DNA from: Clostridiales bacterium UBA1774
Lineage (GTDB): Bacteria; Bacillota; Clostridia; Oscillospirales; Oscillospiraceae
Reading direction: 5' to 3'
Length of the DNA stretch: 18,546 nt
NCBI GenBank assembly: GCA_002314635.1
Contig: DCGQ01000021.1
Location: forward strand, 22,132-40,677
Under the pieces are notes generated by a model. The model was given only the letters and a program-made list of their open reading frames with translations. It searched no databases and was not told the DNA's origin. This document shows positions 7,854 through 13,623 of the stretch, one piece after another. The position numbers were made by a program, and so were the translations under genes. Position 1 is the first letter of the stretch, and each line of letters starts with the position of its first letter.

Positions 7854-8300
7854 TTATAATGTCACACGCAGACGAACCTGCGCGATCTCGTTTTTCTGAA
7901 ACTCGGCTCCGTCCTCCAGCGTGACGGCTCCGTCCTGATAGCTTTTCAGGATGCCCACATATTCCTTGCGGCCGTTTTTCGCGCTGTACAGCTTCACCGC
8001 CACCTGAGAGCCAAGAAACCGCTGAAAATCCTCCGGGCGTTTCAGCTCCCGCTCGCAGCCTGCGGAGCAGACCTCGAAAATATAGCTCTCCTGAATGGGA
8101 TCCAGCTCATCCAGCTTCGCATCCACCGCACGGGAAACCGCCTCGCACTGCTCGATGTTCACGCTGGCTTCCTCGTTGTCGATATACAGGCGGAGATAGC
8201 GCTGTCCCGCTTCCTTGACAAATTCCACATCCCAGATAAAGCAGCCCTGCTCCGCGGCAGGCTGTTCTGCAATCTGACGCACCAGATCGGTCACTTTCAT
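7854..8300 (-). CDS. rimP: Ribosome maturation factor RimP
   Basis: This 148-residue protein helps assemble the 30S ribosomal subunit. The sequence around FIWDVEFVKEAGQRYLRLYID and the following CEAVSRAVDAKLDEL match the RimP N-terminal alpha/beta domain; YIFEVCSAGCERELKRPEDF joins it to the C-terminal SH3-like domain. The frame could open at TTG 8315, but ATG 8300 is preferred because it gives the usual MKVTDLV start and has GAGG about 9 bases upstream. First gene of the rimP-nusA-ylxR-ylxQ-infB operon, the standard bacterial order. Confidence 0.94.
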   Translation of the reverse strand: MKVTDLVRQIAEQPAAEQGCFIWDVEFVKEAGQRYLRLYIDNEEASVNIEQCEAVSRAVDAKLDELDPIQESYIFEVCSAGCERELKRPEDFQRFLGSQVAVKLYSAKNGRKEYVGILKSYQDGAVTLEDGAEFQKNEIAQVRLRVTL

Positions 8301-8325
8301 CCGATAACACCTCAAAAAAGACTAA

Positions 8326-8352
8326 CAAAAAGAGTGGGACGAAACCCACTCT
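8326..8352 (-). terminator. Terminator-like hairpin in the rimP leader (attenuator candidate, or end of spoIIP)
   Basis: On the minus strand AGAGTGGG (8352-8345) pairs with CCCACTCT (8338-8331) across a TTTCGT loop. It is followed by TTTT, then G and TTAG. The stem is short and the U-tract is broken. The hairpin starts about 20 bases after the predicted rimP start site, so it lies inside the leader. It could be an attenuator, or it could simply end spoIIP transcripts, since spoIIP stops 95 bases upstream. A 14-codon ORF (8366-8322) with an ATG start runs through it. Confidence 0.65.
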
Positions 8353-8378
8353 CCTACTACTACCATATCATCCTTGAA

Positions 8379-8407
8379 AGGATACCACATCCGGCAGGAA
8401 AATGCAA
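8379..8407 (-). promoter_or_regulatory. Promoter of the rimP-nusA-infB operon
   Basis: On the minus strand TTGCAT (8402-8407) and TATCCT (8379-8384) are 17 bases apart, and a TG one base before the -10 makes it an extended -10 promoter. The -35 box is weak. The start site would be near 8372, about 70 bases before the rimP ATG. Confidence 0.6.
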
Positions 8408-8447
8408 GAGTCCATTTGCAGAAATCTGGAAAATTTCATTCTGCCGG

Positions 8448-9377
8448 TCAGGATCCTGCGGTATGCTGCCCGCTTCGCAGCACCGCGTCCAGCGCTTCCG
8501 CTGCCCGGACTGCGGCGGCCTTGGCTTCCTCCAGCGTGTCCGCGTCGGTGCCCACCTCCAGCAGCAGGGAACCGGGGCAGAGATGCTGGTTGTAGCGGGC
8601 GGAGGAGAGGTACAGCTCCCGGGCAAGGCCGGGGCAGAGCCGCTCCATGCTCTGCTGCAATTCCAGACCCAGCTTCAGGTTTTCCCGGTAATTGGGGTGG
8701 TACAGTCCGTCCGCCCCGGTGGTGAGCAGCAGCATCACCTGCGCGGTGGAAACCCCGTCCAGCGAAACCGCCGTTGCCGCGCCGCCCAGCGCGTCCCGGT
8801 GCAGGTCGATGACCACCCGGATGCCCGGGTATTCCTCCAGCAGCTCCCGCACCCGCAGGGCGCTGCGATCGTAGGCTCCGGCGTACTGAGGACTGTCAAA
8901 CACCCCGGTCTCATGGTATACGCCCCAGCCCAAGGCGGTCAGCGCCTCCGCCATGGCCGCTCCCACCGCGGTCACATTCTCCGTCGGGTCGCTGCTGCGC
9001 CCGTCCTTTCCTGACCCTGCATCCCGGTAGCATTCGCTGGTGTGGCTGTGGAGGATCAGGATCTCCACGCCCTCCCCGGTCAGCGCATAGCTCCACCCCT
9101 CCGCCAGCAGCGAACCGAGATCGGCGGAGACCCCGCCGCTGTTCCGCACCCGGGGCGTGTCCGACGGGACGGGGGATGCCGTGGACGCGGGGGACGCTGT
9201 GACCCGGTTCAGCACCGGCAGGTCCGGCTTCCGCAAAGCGGGCCGGGGCGTTTCCTCCGCCTGATACGCGGATTCCAGCAGCGCTGCCAGTTCCGCACAG
9301 ACCCCGGTGCGGCTCAGCACCAGCGCCAGCAGGGCGATCAGCACTGCCGCCGCCCATTCACGCCGAAAGCGTTTCAT
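8448..9377 (-). CDS. spoIIP: Stage II sporulation protein P (SpoIIP)
   Basis: This 309-residue protein has one N-terminal transmembrane or signal segment (residues 9-27) and a Pro/Ser/Thr linker of about 50-75. The SpoIIP domain follows, with the metal-site motif ILHSHTSECY (His110, Glu115), NVTAVG near 134, IDLHRDA (His193) and LLLEVG (Glu274). SpoIIP is an amidase and endopeptidase that cuts septal peptidoglycan with SpoIID and SpoIIM during engulfment of the forespore, so the organism very probably sporulates. The start is ATG 9377, because GGGGGTG precedes it and the hydrophobic segment then lies at the N-terminus. It is a single gene, divergent from the TSCPD gene. The HSHTSE variant of the usual HTHTSE is within family variation. 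Confidence 0.93.
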   Translation of the reverse strand: MKRFRREWAAAVLIALLALVLSRTGVCAELAALLESAYQAEETPRPALRKPDLPVLNRVTASPASTASPVPSDTPRVRNSGGVSADLGSLLAEGWSYALTGEGVEILILHSHTSECYRDAGSGKDGRSSDPTENVTAVGAAMAEALTALGWGVYHETGVFDSPQYAGAYDRSALRVRELLEEYPGIRVVIDLHRDALGGAATAVSLDGVSTAQVMLLLTTGADGLYHPNYRENLKLGLELQQSMERLCPGLARELYLSSARYNQHLCPGSLLLEVGTDADTLEEAKAAAVRAAEALDAVLRSGQHTAGS

Positions 9378-9419
9378 TGGTTCACCCCCTCTTTTTGTCA
9401 GCATATTCACCGGCAGGTC

Positions 9420-9449
9420 TTGAAAGAACCGTGTTTTCCGTGGTATGAT
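9420..9449 (+). promoter_or_regulatory. Promoter of the TSCPD-domain gene
   Basis: TTGAAA (9420-9425) and TATGAT (9444-9449) are 18 bases apart, with TG one base before the -10. GTATGAT (9443-9449) is repeated inverted as ATCATAC (9462-9468), so a dyad covers the -10 and start site and could be an operator. It lies in the 107-base gap divergent from spoIIP. Confidence 0.65.
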
Positions 9450-9484
9450 ATCCGGTATCAGATCATACAAAGGAGATAATCACG

Positions 9485-9745
9485 ATGCAGTACGCATATA
9501 ACACCAAGGGAGTCTGCTCCCAGCGCATTCTGGTGGATGTAGAGGACAATAAAATCACCCATGTGGAGTTCATCGGCGGCTGCTCCGGCAATACGCAGGG
9601 CGTGGCCCGTCTGGCGGAAGGCCGCAGCATTGACGAGGTAATTCCCCTGATCTCCGGCATCCGCTGCGGTGCCAAGCCTACCTCCTGCCCCGACCAGCTG
9701 GCGCAGGCCCTGAAGCTGATTCAGGAGAAGGAAAAGGAAGCATAA
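9485..9745 (+). CDS. TSCPD domain-containing small four-cysteine protein (TIGR03905-like)
   Basis: This 86-residue protein has cysteines at 11, 33, 61 and 68 and ends in the diagnostic TSCPD pentapeptide (66-70) within CGAKPTSCPDQL. It fits the small stand-alone TSCPD family found in many Clostridia. The same domain occurs at the end of some vitamin-B12-dependent ribonucleotide reductases. The four cysteines look suited to a metal or iron-sulfur site, but the function is unknown and I assign none. There is no signal peptide, so it should be cytoplasmic. AAAGGAG lies 9 bases before the ATG. It is monocistronic, with its own promoter and terminator. Confidence 0.88.
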   Translation: MQYAYNTKGVCSQRILVDVEDNKITHVEFIGGCSGNTQGVARLAEGRSIDEVIPLISGIRCGAKPTSCPDQLAQALKLIQEKEKEA

Positions 9746-9749
9746 TTCA

Positions 9750-9795
9750 CGGGAGGCCGGGCTTTGTCCCCGCCTCCCGCAATTCTTTCTTTTTT
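9750..9795 (+). terminator. Intrinsic terminator after the TSCPD gene
   Basis: CGGGAGGC (9750-9757) pairs with GCCTCCCG (9772-9779), with further GGG/CCC pairing inside. A T-rich tail follows, ending in six Ts. It begins 4 bases after the stop codon. Confidence 0.88.
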
Positions 9796-9808
9796 CTGGA
9801 AATTCTGC

Positions 9809-9837
9809 TTGACCTGCAAAAAAGATTATGGTATAGT
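9809..9837 (+). promoter_or_regulatory. Promoter of the rpmG-secE-nusG-rplK-rplA operon
   Basis: TTGACC (9809-9814) and TATAGT (9832-9837) are 17 bases apart, with TG one base before the -10. Each box has one mismatch, plus the extended -10, so it should be strong, as fits a ribosomal protein operon. The start site would be near 9844, giving a leader of about 100 bases. Confidence 0.82.
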
Positions 9838-9851
9838 ACCTCTACCTGTCA

Positions 9852-9920
9852 GCAGACGGGTTTATTTTGCTGCGCCCAAAGGGCCGTCTGCACAGGGAGG
9901 CAACTGGATGTTTACATCCA
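9852..9920 (+). other. Structured leader of rpmG: two hairpins
   Basis: GCAGACGG (9852-9859) pairs with CCGTCTGC (9884-9891) around a 24-base loop. TGGATG (9905-9910) pairs with CATCCA (9915-9920) around TTTA. No U-tract follows either. The small hairpin holds an ATG (9908) that has GGGAGG 7 bases upstream. A regulatory role is possible but unproven, and I recognise no named RNA family. Confidence 0.4.
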
Positions 9921-9944
9921 AATCTACAAGGAGGTGCCGCAACT

Positions 9945-10109
9945 ATGGCGAAAAACGGGGCTCGCGTTCGTGTAACGCTTCGCTGCAACGAATGCAAGCA
10001 GAGAAACTACAACACCGTGAAGAACAAGAAAAACACCACGGAACGTCTTGAGCTGAACAAGTACTGCCGTTTCTGCCGGAAGCACACTGTGCATACGGAA
10101 ACGAAGTAA
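9945..10109 (+). CDS. rpmG: 50S ribosomal protein L33 (zinc-binding form)
   Basis: This 54-residue protein reads MAKNGARVRVTLRCNEC onward. It carries two CxxC pairs, Cys14/17 and Cys41/44, making it the zinc-binding C+ type of L33. The open frame extends upstream, but ATG 9945 is chosen because AAGGAGGTG stands 8 bases before it and it gives the standard protein. L33 sits near the tRNA exit site of the large subunit. It is first in the operon with secE and nusG, a common Firmicute arrangement. Where a genome has both C+ and C- L33 copies, zinc (Zur) control usually acts on the C- form; I see no Zur box here. Confidence 0.95.
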   Translation: MAKNGARVRVTLRCNECKQRNYNTVKNKKNTTERLELNKYCRFCRKHTVHTETK

Positions 10110-10127
10110 GGCAGGAGGGAAACTACA

Positions 10128-10361
10128 GTGGCGAAAGAGAAGAACGAATCCAACTGGTTTATGCGTGCATGGTCCGGCCTGAAGCGCTGGTTCCGTGAAA
10201 TGAAGAGCGAGCTGAAAAAGGTTGTGTGGCCCAGCCGCAAGACCACGACGAAGAATGTTCTGGTAGCCGTCACCGTGATGGTGGGCTCCGGCATTGTGAT
10301 CTGGGCCTTTGACCAGATCGCCATGCTGATCGTGCAGACGCTGATTTCCATCGGCGGCTGA
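10128..10361 (+). CDS. secE: Preprotein translocase subunit SecE
   Basis: This 77-residue single-span membrane protein has the family's amphipathic helix and hinge, REMKSELKKVVWPSRKTTTKN, followed by one transmembrane segment (about residues 43-67). SecE clamps SecY in the Sec translocon. The short one-span form is typical of Firmicutes. The start is GTG 10128 with GGAGGG about 9 bases upstream. It lies between rpmG and nusG as expected. Confidence 0.96.
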   Translation: MAKEKNESNWFMRAWSGLKRWFREMKSELKKVVWPSRKTTTKNVLVAVTVMVGSGIVIWAFDQIAMLIVQTLISIGG

Positions 10362-10374
10362 TGAGGGACTGACA

Positions 10375-10902
10375 ATGGCTGATAACGCGCAATGGTATGT
10401 CCTGCACACCTACTCCGGCTACGAGAATACCGTTTCCGCCTCCATCATGAAGGCCAGAGAGAACCGTCATATGGAGGATCTGATCCTGGCCGTGAACATT
10501 CCTCTGGAAACCGTAACGGAGATCGAGGACGGCAAGACCGTGGAGCGGGAGCGGAAAACCTTCCCCGGCTATGTGCTGGTGAAGATGATCATGACCAACG
10601 AAAGCTGGCAGGTGGTCCGCAATGTTCGCGGCGTCACCGGCTTTGTCGGCTCAGACGGCAAGGCAATTCCTCTGACCGAGGATGAAATCCTGGCTCTGGG
10701 CGTGGAGAAGCGGGAAATTTCCATCGGATTCGCGGTGGGAGACAGCGTCAAGGTTCTGGATGGCCCCCTGGAGGGCTATATCGGCACCGTGGAAGAGCTG
10801 GAGCCTGAGCGCAACCGTGTCCGTGTGGCCTTGAGCATGTTCGGCCGTGAAACGCCCGTTGACCTGGAGCTTGATCAGGTCGAAGCAATCACCGAATTTT
10901 AA
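10375..10902 (+). CDS. nusG: Transcription termination/antitermination factor NusG
   Basis: This 175-residue protein has the NGN domain at the N-terminus (WYVLHTYSGYENTV, then FPGYVLVKM and NVRGVTGFVG) and a C-terminal KOW domain from about residue 122 (GDSVKVLDGPLEGYIGTVEE). NusG binds RNA polymerase and links it to ribosomes or Rho; in Firmicutes it also acts in pausing. The ATG at 10375 has GAGGG upstream and lies 13 bases after secE. A 138-base structured gap follows before rplK. Confidence 0.97.
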   Translation: MADNAQWYVLHTYSGYENTVSASIMKARENRHMEDLILAVNIPLETVTEIEDGKTVERERKTFPGYVLVKMIMTNESWQVVRNVRGVTGFVGSDGKAIPLTEDEILALGVEKREISIGFAVGDSVKVLDGPLEGYIGTVEELEPERNRVRVALSMFGRETPVDLELDQVEAITEF

Positions 10903-10952
10903 GCAATCCAATCCGCCGCAGCACGGTTCCGAATTTCCTTCGGGGCCGGCAA

Positions 10953-11016
10953 GTGGGAGGAAGGGCAAGGCTCCTTCCGCCAAAAGCCGCCGGAAATTTT
11001 GGCCGGTTGGCACCAC
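10953..11016 (+). promoter_or_regulatory. Structured leader before rplK, candidate ribosomal-protein autoregulatory site
   Basis: In the 138-base nusG-rplK gap GTGG (10953-10956) can pair with CCAC (11013-11016), enclosing two hairpins. These are GGAAGG/CCTTCC (10959-10964 with 10973-10978) and GCCAAAA/TTTTGGC (10979-10985 with 10997-11003). No promoter or U-tract is evident. L1 represses rplK-rplA translation in other bacteria by binding a leader upstream of rplK, so a similar site here is plausible, but I have not matched it to a defined motif. Confidence 0.4.
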
Positions 11017-11040
11017 ATTAATATTGGAGGTAACAAGACA

Positions 11041-11484
11041 GTGGCACCTAAGGCAAAGGTACAGAAAGTAACCGGTATCGTCAAACTGCAGATTCCCGCA
11101 GGTAAGGCTACTCCGGCTCCCCCCGTGGGCCCCGCTCTGGGCCAGCACGGCGTGAACATCGCTGCTTTCACCAAGGAATTTAACGAGCGCACCAAGGCCG
11201 ACATGGGCCTGACCATCCCCGTCGTCATCACCGTTTACGCAGACCGCAGCTTCAGCTTCATCTGCAAGACTCCCCCCGCAGCTGTCCTTCTGAAGAAGGC
11301 TGCCGGCATTGAGACCGCCTCCGGCGTGCCTCAGCGCGATAAGGTCGCTACCATCTCCGCCGATGTCTGCCGCAAGATCGCCGAGCAGAAGATGCCCGAT
11401 CTGAACGCAGCCAGTGTTGATGCCGCTTACCGCATGATCAAGGGCACCGCCCGCAGCATGGGCATCGTCGTAGAGGAGGGCTAA
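11041..11484 (+). CDS. rplK: 50S ribosomal protein L11
   Basis: This 147-residue protein has the conserved QIPAGKATPAPPVGPALGQH and GVNIAAFTKEFN near the N-terminus, the thiostrepton-contact proline-rich region. The C-terminal RNA-binding domain ends in GTARSMGIVVEEG. L11 forms the GTPase-associated centre of the large subunit. The start is GTG 11041, because GGAGGT lies 8-9 bases upstream and the protein then begins MAPKAKVQKV. The frame is open further upstream only into the structured leader. The stop is 4 bases before rplA. Confidence 0.97.
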   Translation: MAPKAKVQKVTGIVKLQIPAGKATPAPPVGPALGQHGVNIAAFTKEFNERTKADMGLTIPVVITVYADRSFSFICKTPPAAVLLKKAAGIETASGVPQRDKVATISADVCRKIAEQKMPDLNAASVDAAYRMIKGTARSMGIVVEEG

Positions 11485-11488
11485 GGAA

Positions 11489-12184
11489 ATGTTCAGAGGC
11501 AAGAATTATCGCGAAAGCGTAAAGAATATCGACCGCGCCACCCTGTATGATGCACAGGATGCTTTTGAGCTGGTCGTAAAGGGCTCCAAGGCCAAGTTCG
11601 ACGAGACCGTCGAGCTGCACATCAAGCTGGGTGTTGACTCCCGTCACGCTGACCAGCAGGTTCGCGGCGCCGTCGTTCTGCCCCACGGCACCGGCAAGAC
11701 CAAGCGCGTTCTGGTTTTCTGCAAGCCCGAGCGTGAAGAAGAAGCCAAGGCTGCCGGCGCTGACTTTGTCGGCGGTCAGGAGCTGGTTCAGAAGATCCAG
11801 TCCGAGAACTGGTTCGACTACGATGTGGTCGTCGCCACGCCCGACATGATGGGTGTTGTGGGCCGCCTCGGTAAGATTCTGGGCCCCAAGGGCCTGATGC
11901 CCAGCCCCAAGGCCGGTACCGTCAGTGCTGACCTGAACAAGGCCATCTCTGAGATCAAGGCCGGTAAGGTCGAGTACCGTCTGGACAAGACCAACATCAT
12001 CCACTGCCCCATCGGCAAGGTTTCCTTCGGCTCCGAGAAGCTGATGGAGAACTACCTGACCCTGATCGGCGCCGTCATCAAGGCCAAGCCCGCCGCCGCC
12101 AAGGGCCAGTATATCCGTTCCTGCGTCACCGCCAGCACCATGGGCCCCGGCGTGAAGATCAACGCCGCCAAGCAGATGGCGTAA
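11489..12184 (+). CDS. rplA: 50S ribosomal protein L1
   Basis: This 231-residue protein starts MFRGKNYRESVKNIDRATLY and contains the L1 signature region ATPDMMGVVGRLGKILGPKG near residue 112, followed by GLMPSPKAGTV. L1 binds 23S rRNA at the mobile L1 stalk and commonly represses its own rplK-rplA mRNA. The ATG at 11489 directly follows rplK with an SD inside the rplK end. A strong terminator lies about 30 bases downstream, so rplJ and rplL, which usually follow in Firmicutes, are not part of this operon. Confidence 0.97.
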   Translation: MFRGKNYRESVKNIDRATLYDAQDAFELVVKGSKAKFDETVELHIKLGVDSRHADQQVRGAVVLPHGTGKTKRVLVFCKPEREEEAKAAGADFVGGQELVQKIQSENWFDYDVVVATPDMMGVVGRLGKILGPKGLMPSPKAGTVSADLNKAISEIKAGKVEYRLDKTNIIHCPIGKVSFGSEKLMENYLTLIGAVIKAKPAAAKGQYIRSCVTASTMGPGVKINAAKQMA

Positions 12185-12216
12185 GGCCGCAGCGCGGTTC
12201 CATATTGTACGAAGAA

Positions 12217-12246
12217 AGCTGTCCGCTTCGGCGGGCAGCTTTTTTG
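12217..12246 (+). terminator. Intrinsic terminator after rplA
   Basis: AGCTGTCCGC (12217-12226) pairs with GCGGGCAGCT (12231-12240) across a TTCG tetraloop, with one G-U pair, followed by six Ts. This is a strong terminator for the rpmG-rplA operon. Confidence 0.95.
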
Positions 12247-12282
12247 ATTCAAAAACCGTGTTTTCTGATTTTCCGGAATTTT

Positions 12283-12314
12283 CCGTAATCGTCCCGTGCA
12301 TTCGGCGCATACTA
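12283..12314 (+). promoter_or_regulatory. Possible forespore (sigma-G-like) promoter of the lipoprotein gene
   Basis: CATACTA (12308-12314) fits the sigma-G/F -10 pattern CATNHTA at every position. CCGTAAT (12283-12289), 18 bases upstream, matches 5 of 7 of the GHATRAT -35 pattern. No good sigma-A pair is visible; TACACT at 12322-12327 lacks a -35. The call rests on a short motif and is tentative. Confidence 0.3.
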
Positions 12315-12345
12315 TCCGCGATACACTAGGGAAAGGATGTTTCGT

Positions 12346-12615
12346 ATGAAGCGTTTTTCGATGCTTTTTGCGGCGCTGGCGGTTCTGGCGGGACTGCTGT
12401 GCGGCTGCACAAACCGGGATAACACGGCAAGGCATACGCCGACCCCCACCGCCAAAGTGACCGCCACGCCGCGGCCCACAGTCGCGCCCACACCCACGGT
12501 GCTGCCCAGCATGGAACCTACGGTGGAACCCAGCACGATTCCGGATTCCATTCCCACTGAGGTACCCACCTCCGTCCCCACCTCCGTGCCTTCCATGGCG
12601 CCGAAAAGGCGATAA
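12346..12615 (+). CDS. Small Thr/Pro-rich lipoprotein, function unknown
   Basis: This 89-residue protein has a lipoprotein signal peptide, MKRFSMLFAALAVLAGLLCGC, with lipobox LCGC (modified Cys21). Everything after it is a hydrophilic linker rich in Pro, Thr, Ser and Val with repeated PT and PTxxP units and a basic end (APKRR). No folded domain is evident. Such linkers usually tether a domain across the cell wall, but none follows: two stop codons and then a terminator. It may be a small surface lipoprotein or a remnant of a larger one. The ATG at 12346 is preferred over 12337 because AAAGG stands about 9 bases upstream and the signal peptide then starts normally. A possible sporulation promoter precedes it. 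Confidence 0.75.
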   Translation: MKRFSMLFAALAVLAGLLCGCTNRDNTARHTPTPTAKVTATPRPTVAPTPTVLPSMEPTVEPSTIPDSIPTEVPTSVPTSVPSMAPKRR

Positions 12616-12617
12616 TA

Positions 12618-12658
12618 AAGGCGGAGCCGTCTCGAAATAGAGCGGCTCCGCCTTTTTT
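12618..12658. terminator. Terminator of the lipoprotein gene, probably bidirectional
   Basis: A 12-bp perfect stem, AAGGCGGAGCCG (12618-12629) with CGGCTCCGCCTT (12643-12654), is followed by six Ts on the plus strand. It begins just after the lipoprotein stop codons. On the minus strand the tail is TTTATTAT, so it may also end ribU, which stops about 35 bases away. Confidence 0.9.
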
Positions 12659-12690
12659 ATGTGTGCCTCCGTTCCGCAGCGCGGACGGTT

Positions 12691-13425
12691 TCATGATCTC
12701 CGTTTCTGCTGGGTTTTTGCGAAAAACAGCTTTTCCAGGCGCTTGTAGAGCAGGAAGGTCAGCAGACTGTCGCACACGCCTTTCAGCAGATTGAAGGGCA
12801 CCACCGCATACAGCGCCAGCGTGGGAACGGAGACGATGCGTTTGTTCACCGCCGTACCCATGGCCACGATGGCGTCAATGGGCATATGATACAGCTCGCT
12901 GAACTTTGGGATCAGATACAGCGCATTGAAGATGCTGCCCACCACGGTCATGCACACAACGCCCACCGCCATGCCGATCAGACTGGTTTTCCGGGACTTC
13001 TTCGCATGGTAGATGGCGGAAGCGGGCAGGATGAAGGTGCAGCCGATGACGAAGTTGGCAAAATCGCCTACGAAGGCGGAGCTGGTGCCCTTCAGCAGCA
13101 GCTTGATCAGCACCTTCAAAAACTCAGCCACCACACCGGCCACCGGCCCCAGATAAAAGGAGCAGAGCAGTACCGGCAGCTCGCTCAGATCCATTTTATA
13201 AAATCCGGGCGCAAAGAACAGCGGGATCTCCAGCAGCATCAGCACACCGCCGATGGCAGAGAACATGGCCACGAAGGCAATGTACCGTGCGCCCCACGCC
13301 TTGCGCGTTTCGCGCTTCATGATCGCCCGCTCCAGCAGCACGGCCAGCAGGAAGATCACCGCGAACACACCCAGACACACCCCGATAAAGGACAGACTTC
13401 CCTTTGCGCTTTCCCAAAGTGACAT
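12691..13425 (-). CDS. ribU: ECF transporter substrate-binding subunit for riboflavin, RibU
   Basis: This 244-residue membrane protein has about six hydrophobic segments. MLLEIPLFF with KMDLSELPVLLCSFYLGPVAG and VAEFLKVLIKLL corresponds to the RibU core (D-x-S-x-x-P and GPxxG-x(4)-E-x-x-K). The FMN riboswitch directly upstream makes riboflavin the most likely substrate. RibU works with the shared energy-coupling module EcfA/A'/T, which is not in this window. ATG 13425 is chosen because GGGGGG stands about 6 bases upstream; ATG 13443 lies in the riboswitch terminator tail without an SD. It is somewhat longer than typical RibU (about 190-210 residues), mainly from an N-terminal extension with an extra hydrophobic segment. 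Confidence 0.9.
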   Translation of the reverse strand: MSLWESAKGSLSFIGVCLGVFAVIFLLAVLLERAIMKRETRKAWGARYIAFVAMFSAIGGVLMLLEIPLFFAPGFYKMDLSELPVLLCSFYLGPVAGVVAEFLKVLIKLLLKGTSSAFVGDFANFVIGCTFILPASAIYHAKKSRKTSLIGMAVGVVCMTVVGSIFNALYLIPKFSELYHMPIDAIVAMGTAVNKRIVSVPTLALYAVVPFNLLKGVCDSLLTFLLYKRLEKLFFAKTQQKRRS

Positions 13426-13443
13426 CACAAACCCCCCAGACAT

Positions 13444-13478
13444 AAAAAACTGCACCCATGAAGACACTTCACGGGCGC
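13444..13478 (-). terminator. Expression-platform terminator of the FMN riboswitch
   Basis: On the minus strand GCGCCCGTGAAG (13478-13467) pairs with CTTCATGGGTGC (13463-13452) over a TGT loop, with two G-U pairs, followed by AG and six Ts. It stands between the aptamer and the ribU SD, so FMN binding would favour early termination. Confidence 0.88.
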
Positions 13479-13506
13479 AGCAGCAGACAAAAACAGCATA
13501 TTGCCG

Positions 13507-13617
13507 CCTTCTCTCATCCGGACTATACCGTCGGTATCGGAATTGCACCGATTCGGCTCCCAAAAGGGAGTTCGCAGACTTTACTGCCGGTGGGGAATCG
13601 CACCCCGCCCTGAAGAC
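13507..13617 (-). ncRNA. FMN riboswitch (RFN element)
   Basis: The minus strand shows the RFN element in order. CTTCAGGGCGGGGTGCGATT opens it; then CCCCACCGGCAGTAAAG; a variable hairpin around CTCCCTTTTGGGAG; AATCGGTGCAATTCCGAT; and the highly conserved ACCGACGGTATAGTCCGGAT with GAGAGAAGG at the end. It lies between a consensus promoter and ribU, so it should switch off riboflavin uptake when FMN is abundant. Confidence 0.97.
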
Positions 13618-13623
13618 GCTTTT

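Noticed and set aside
8301..8315. Upstream TTG start for rimP
   Set aside because: It would place the SD inside the gene. ATG 8300 has GAGG at a proper distance and gives the family's N-terminus.
9378..9445. Sigma-E promoter for spoIIP (CATACCAC on the minus strand)
   Set aside because: The -10 matches only 6 of 8 and the -35 at 14 bases only about 4 of 7. That is too weak to list, though a mother-cell promoter is expected.
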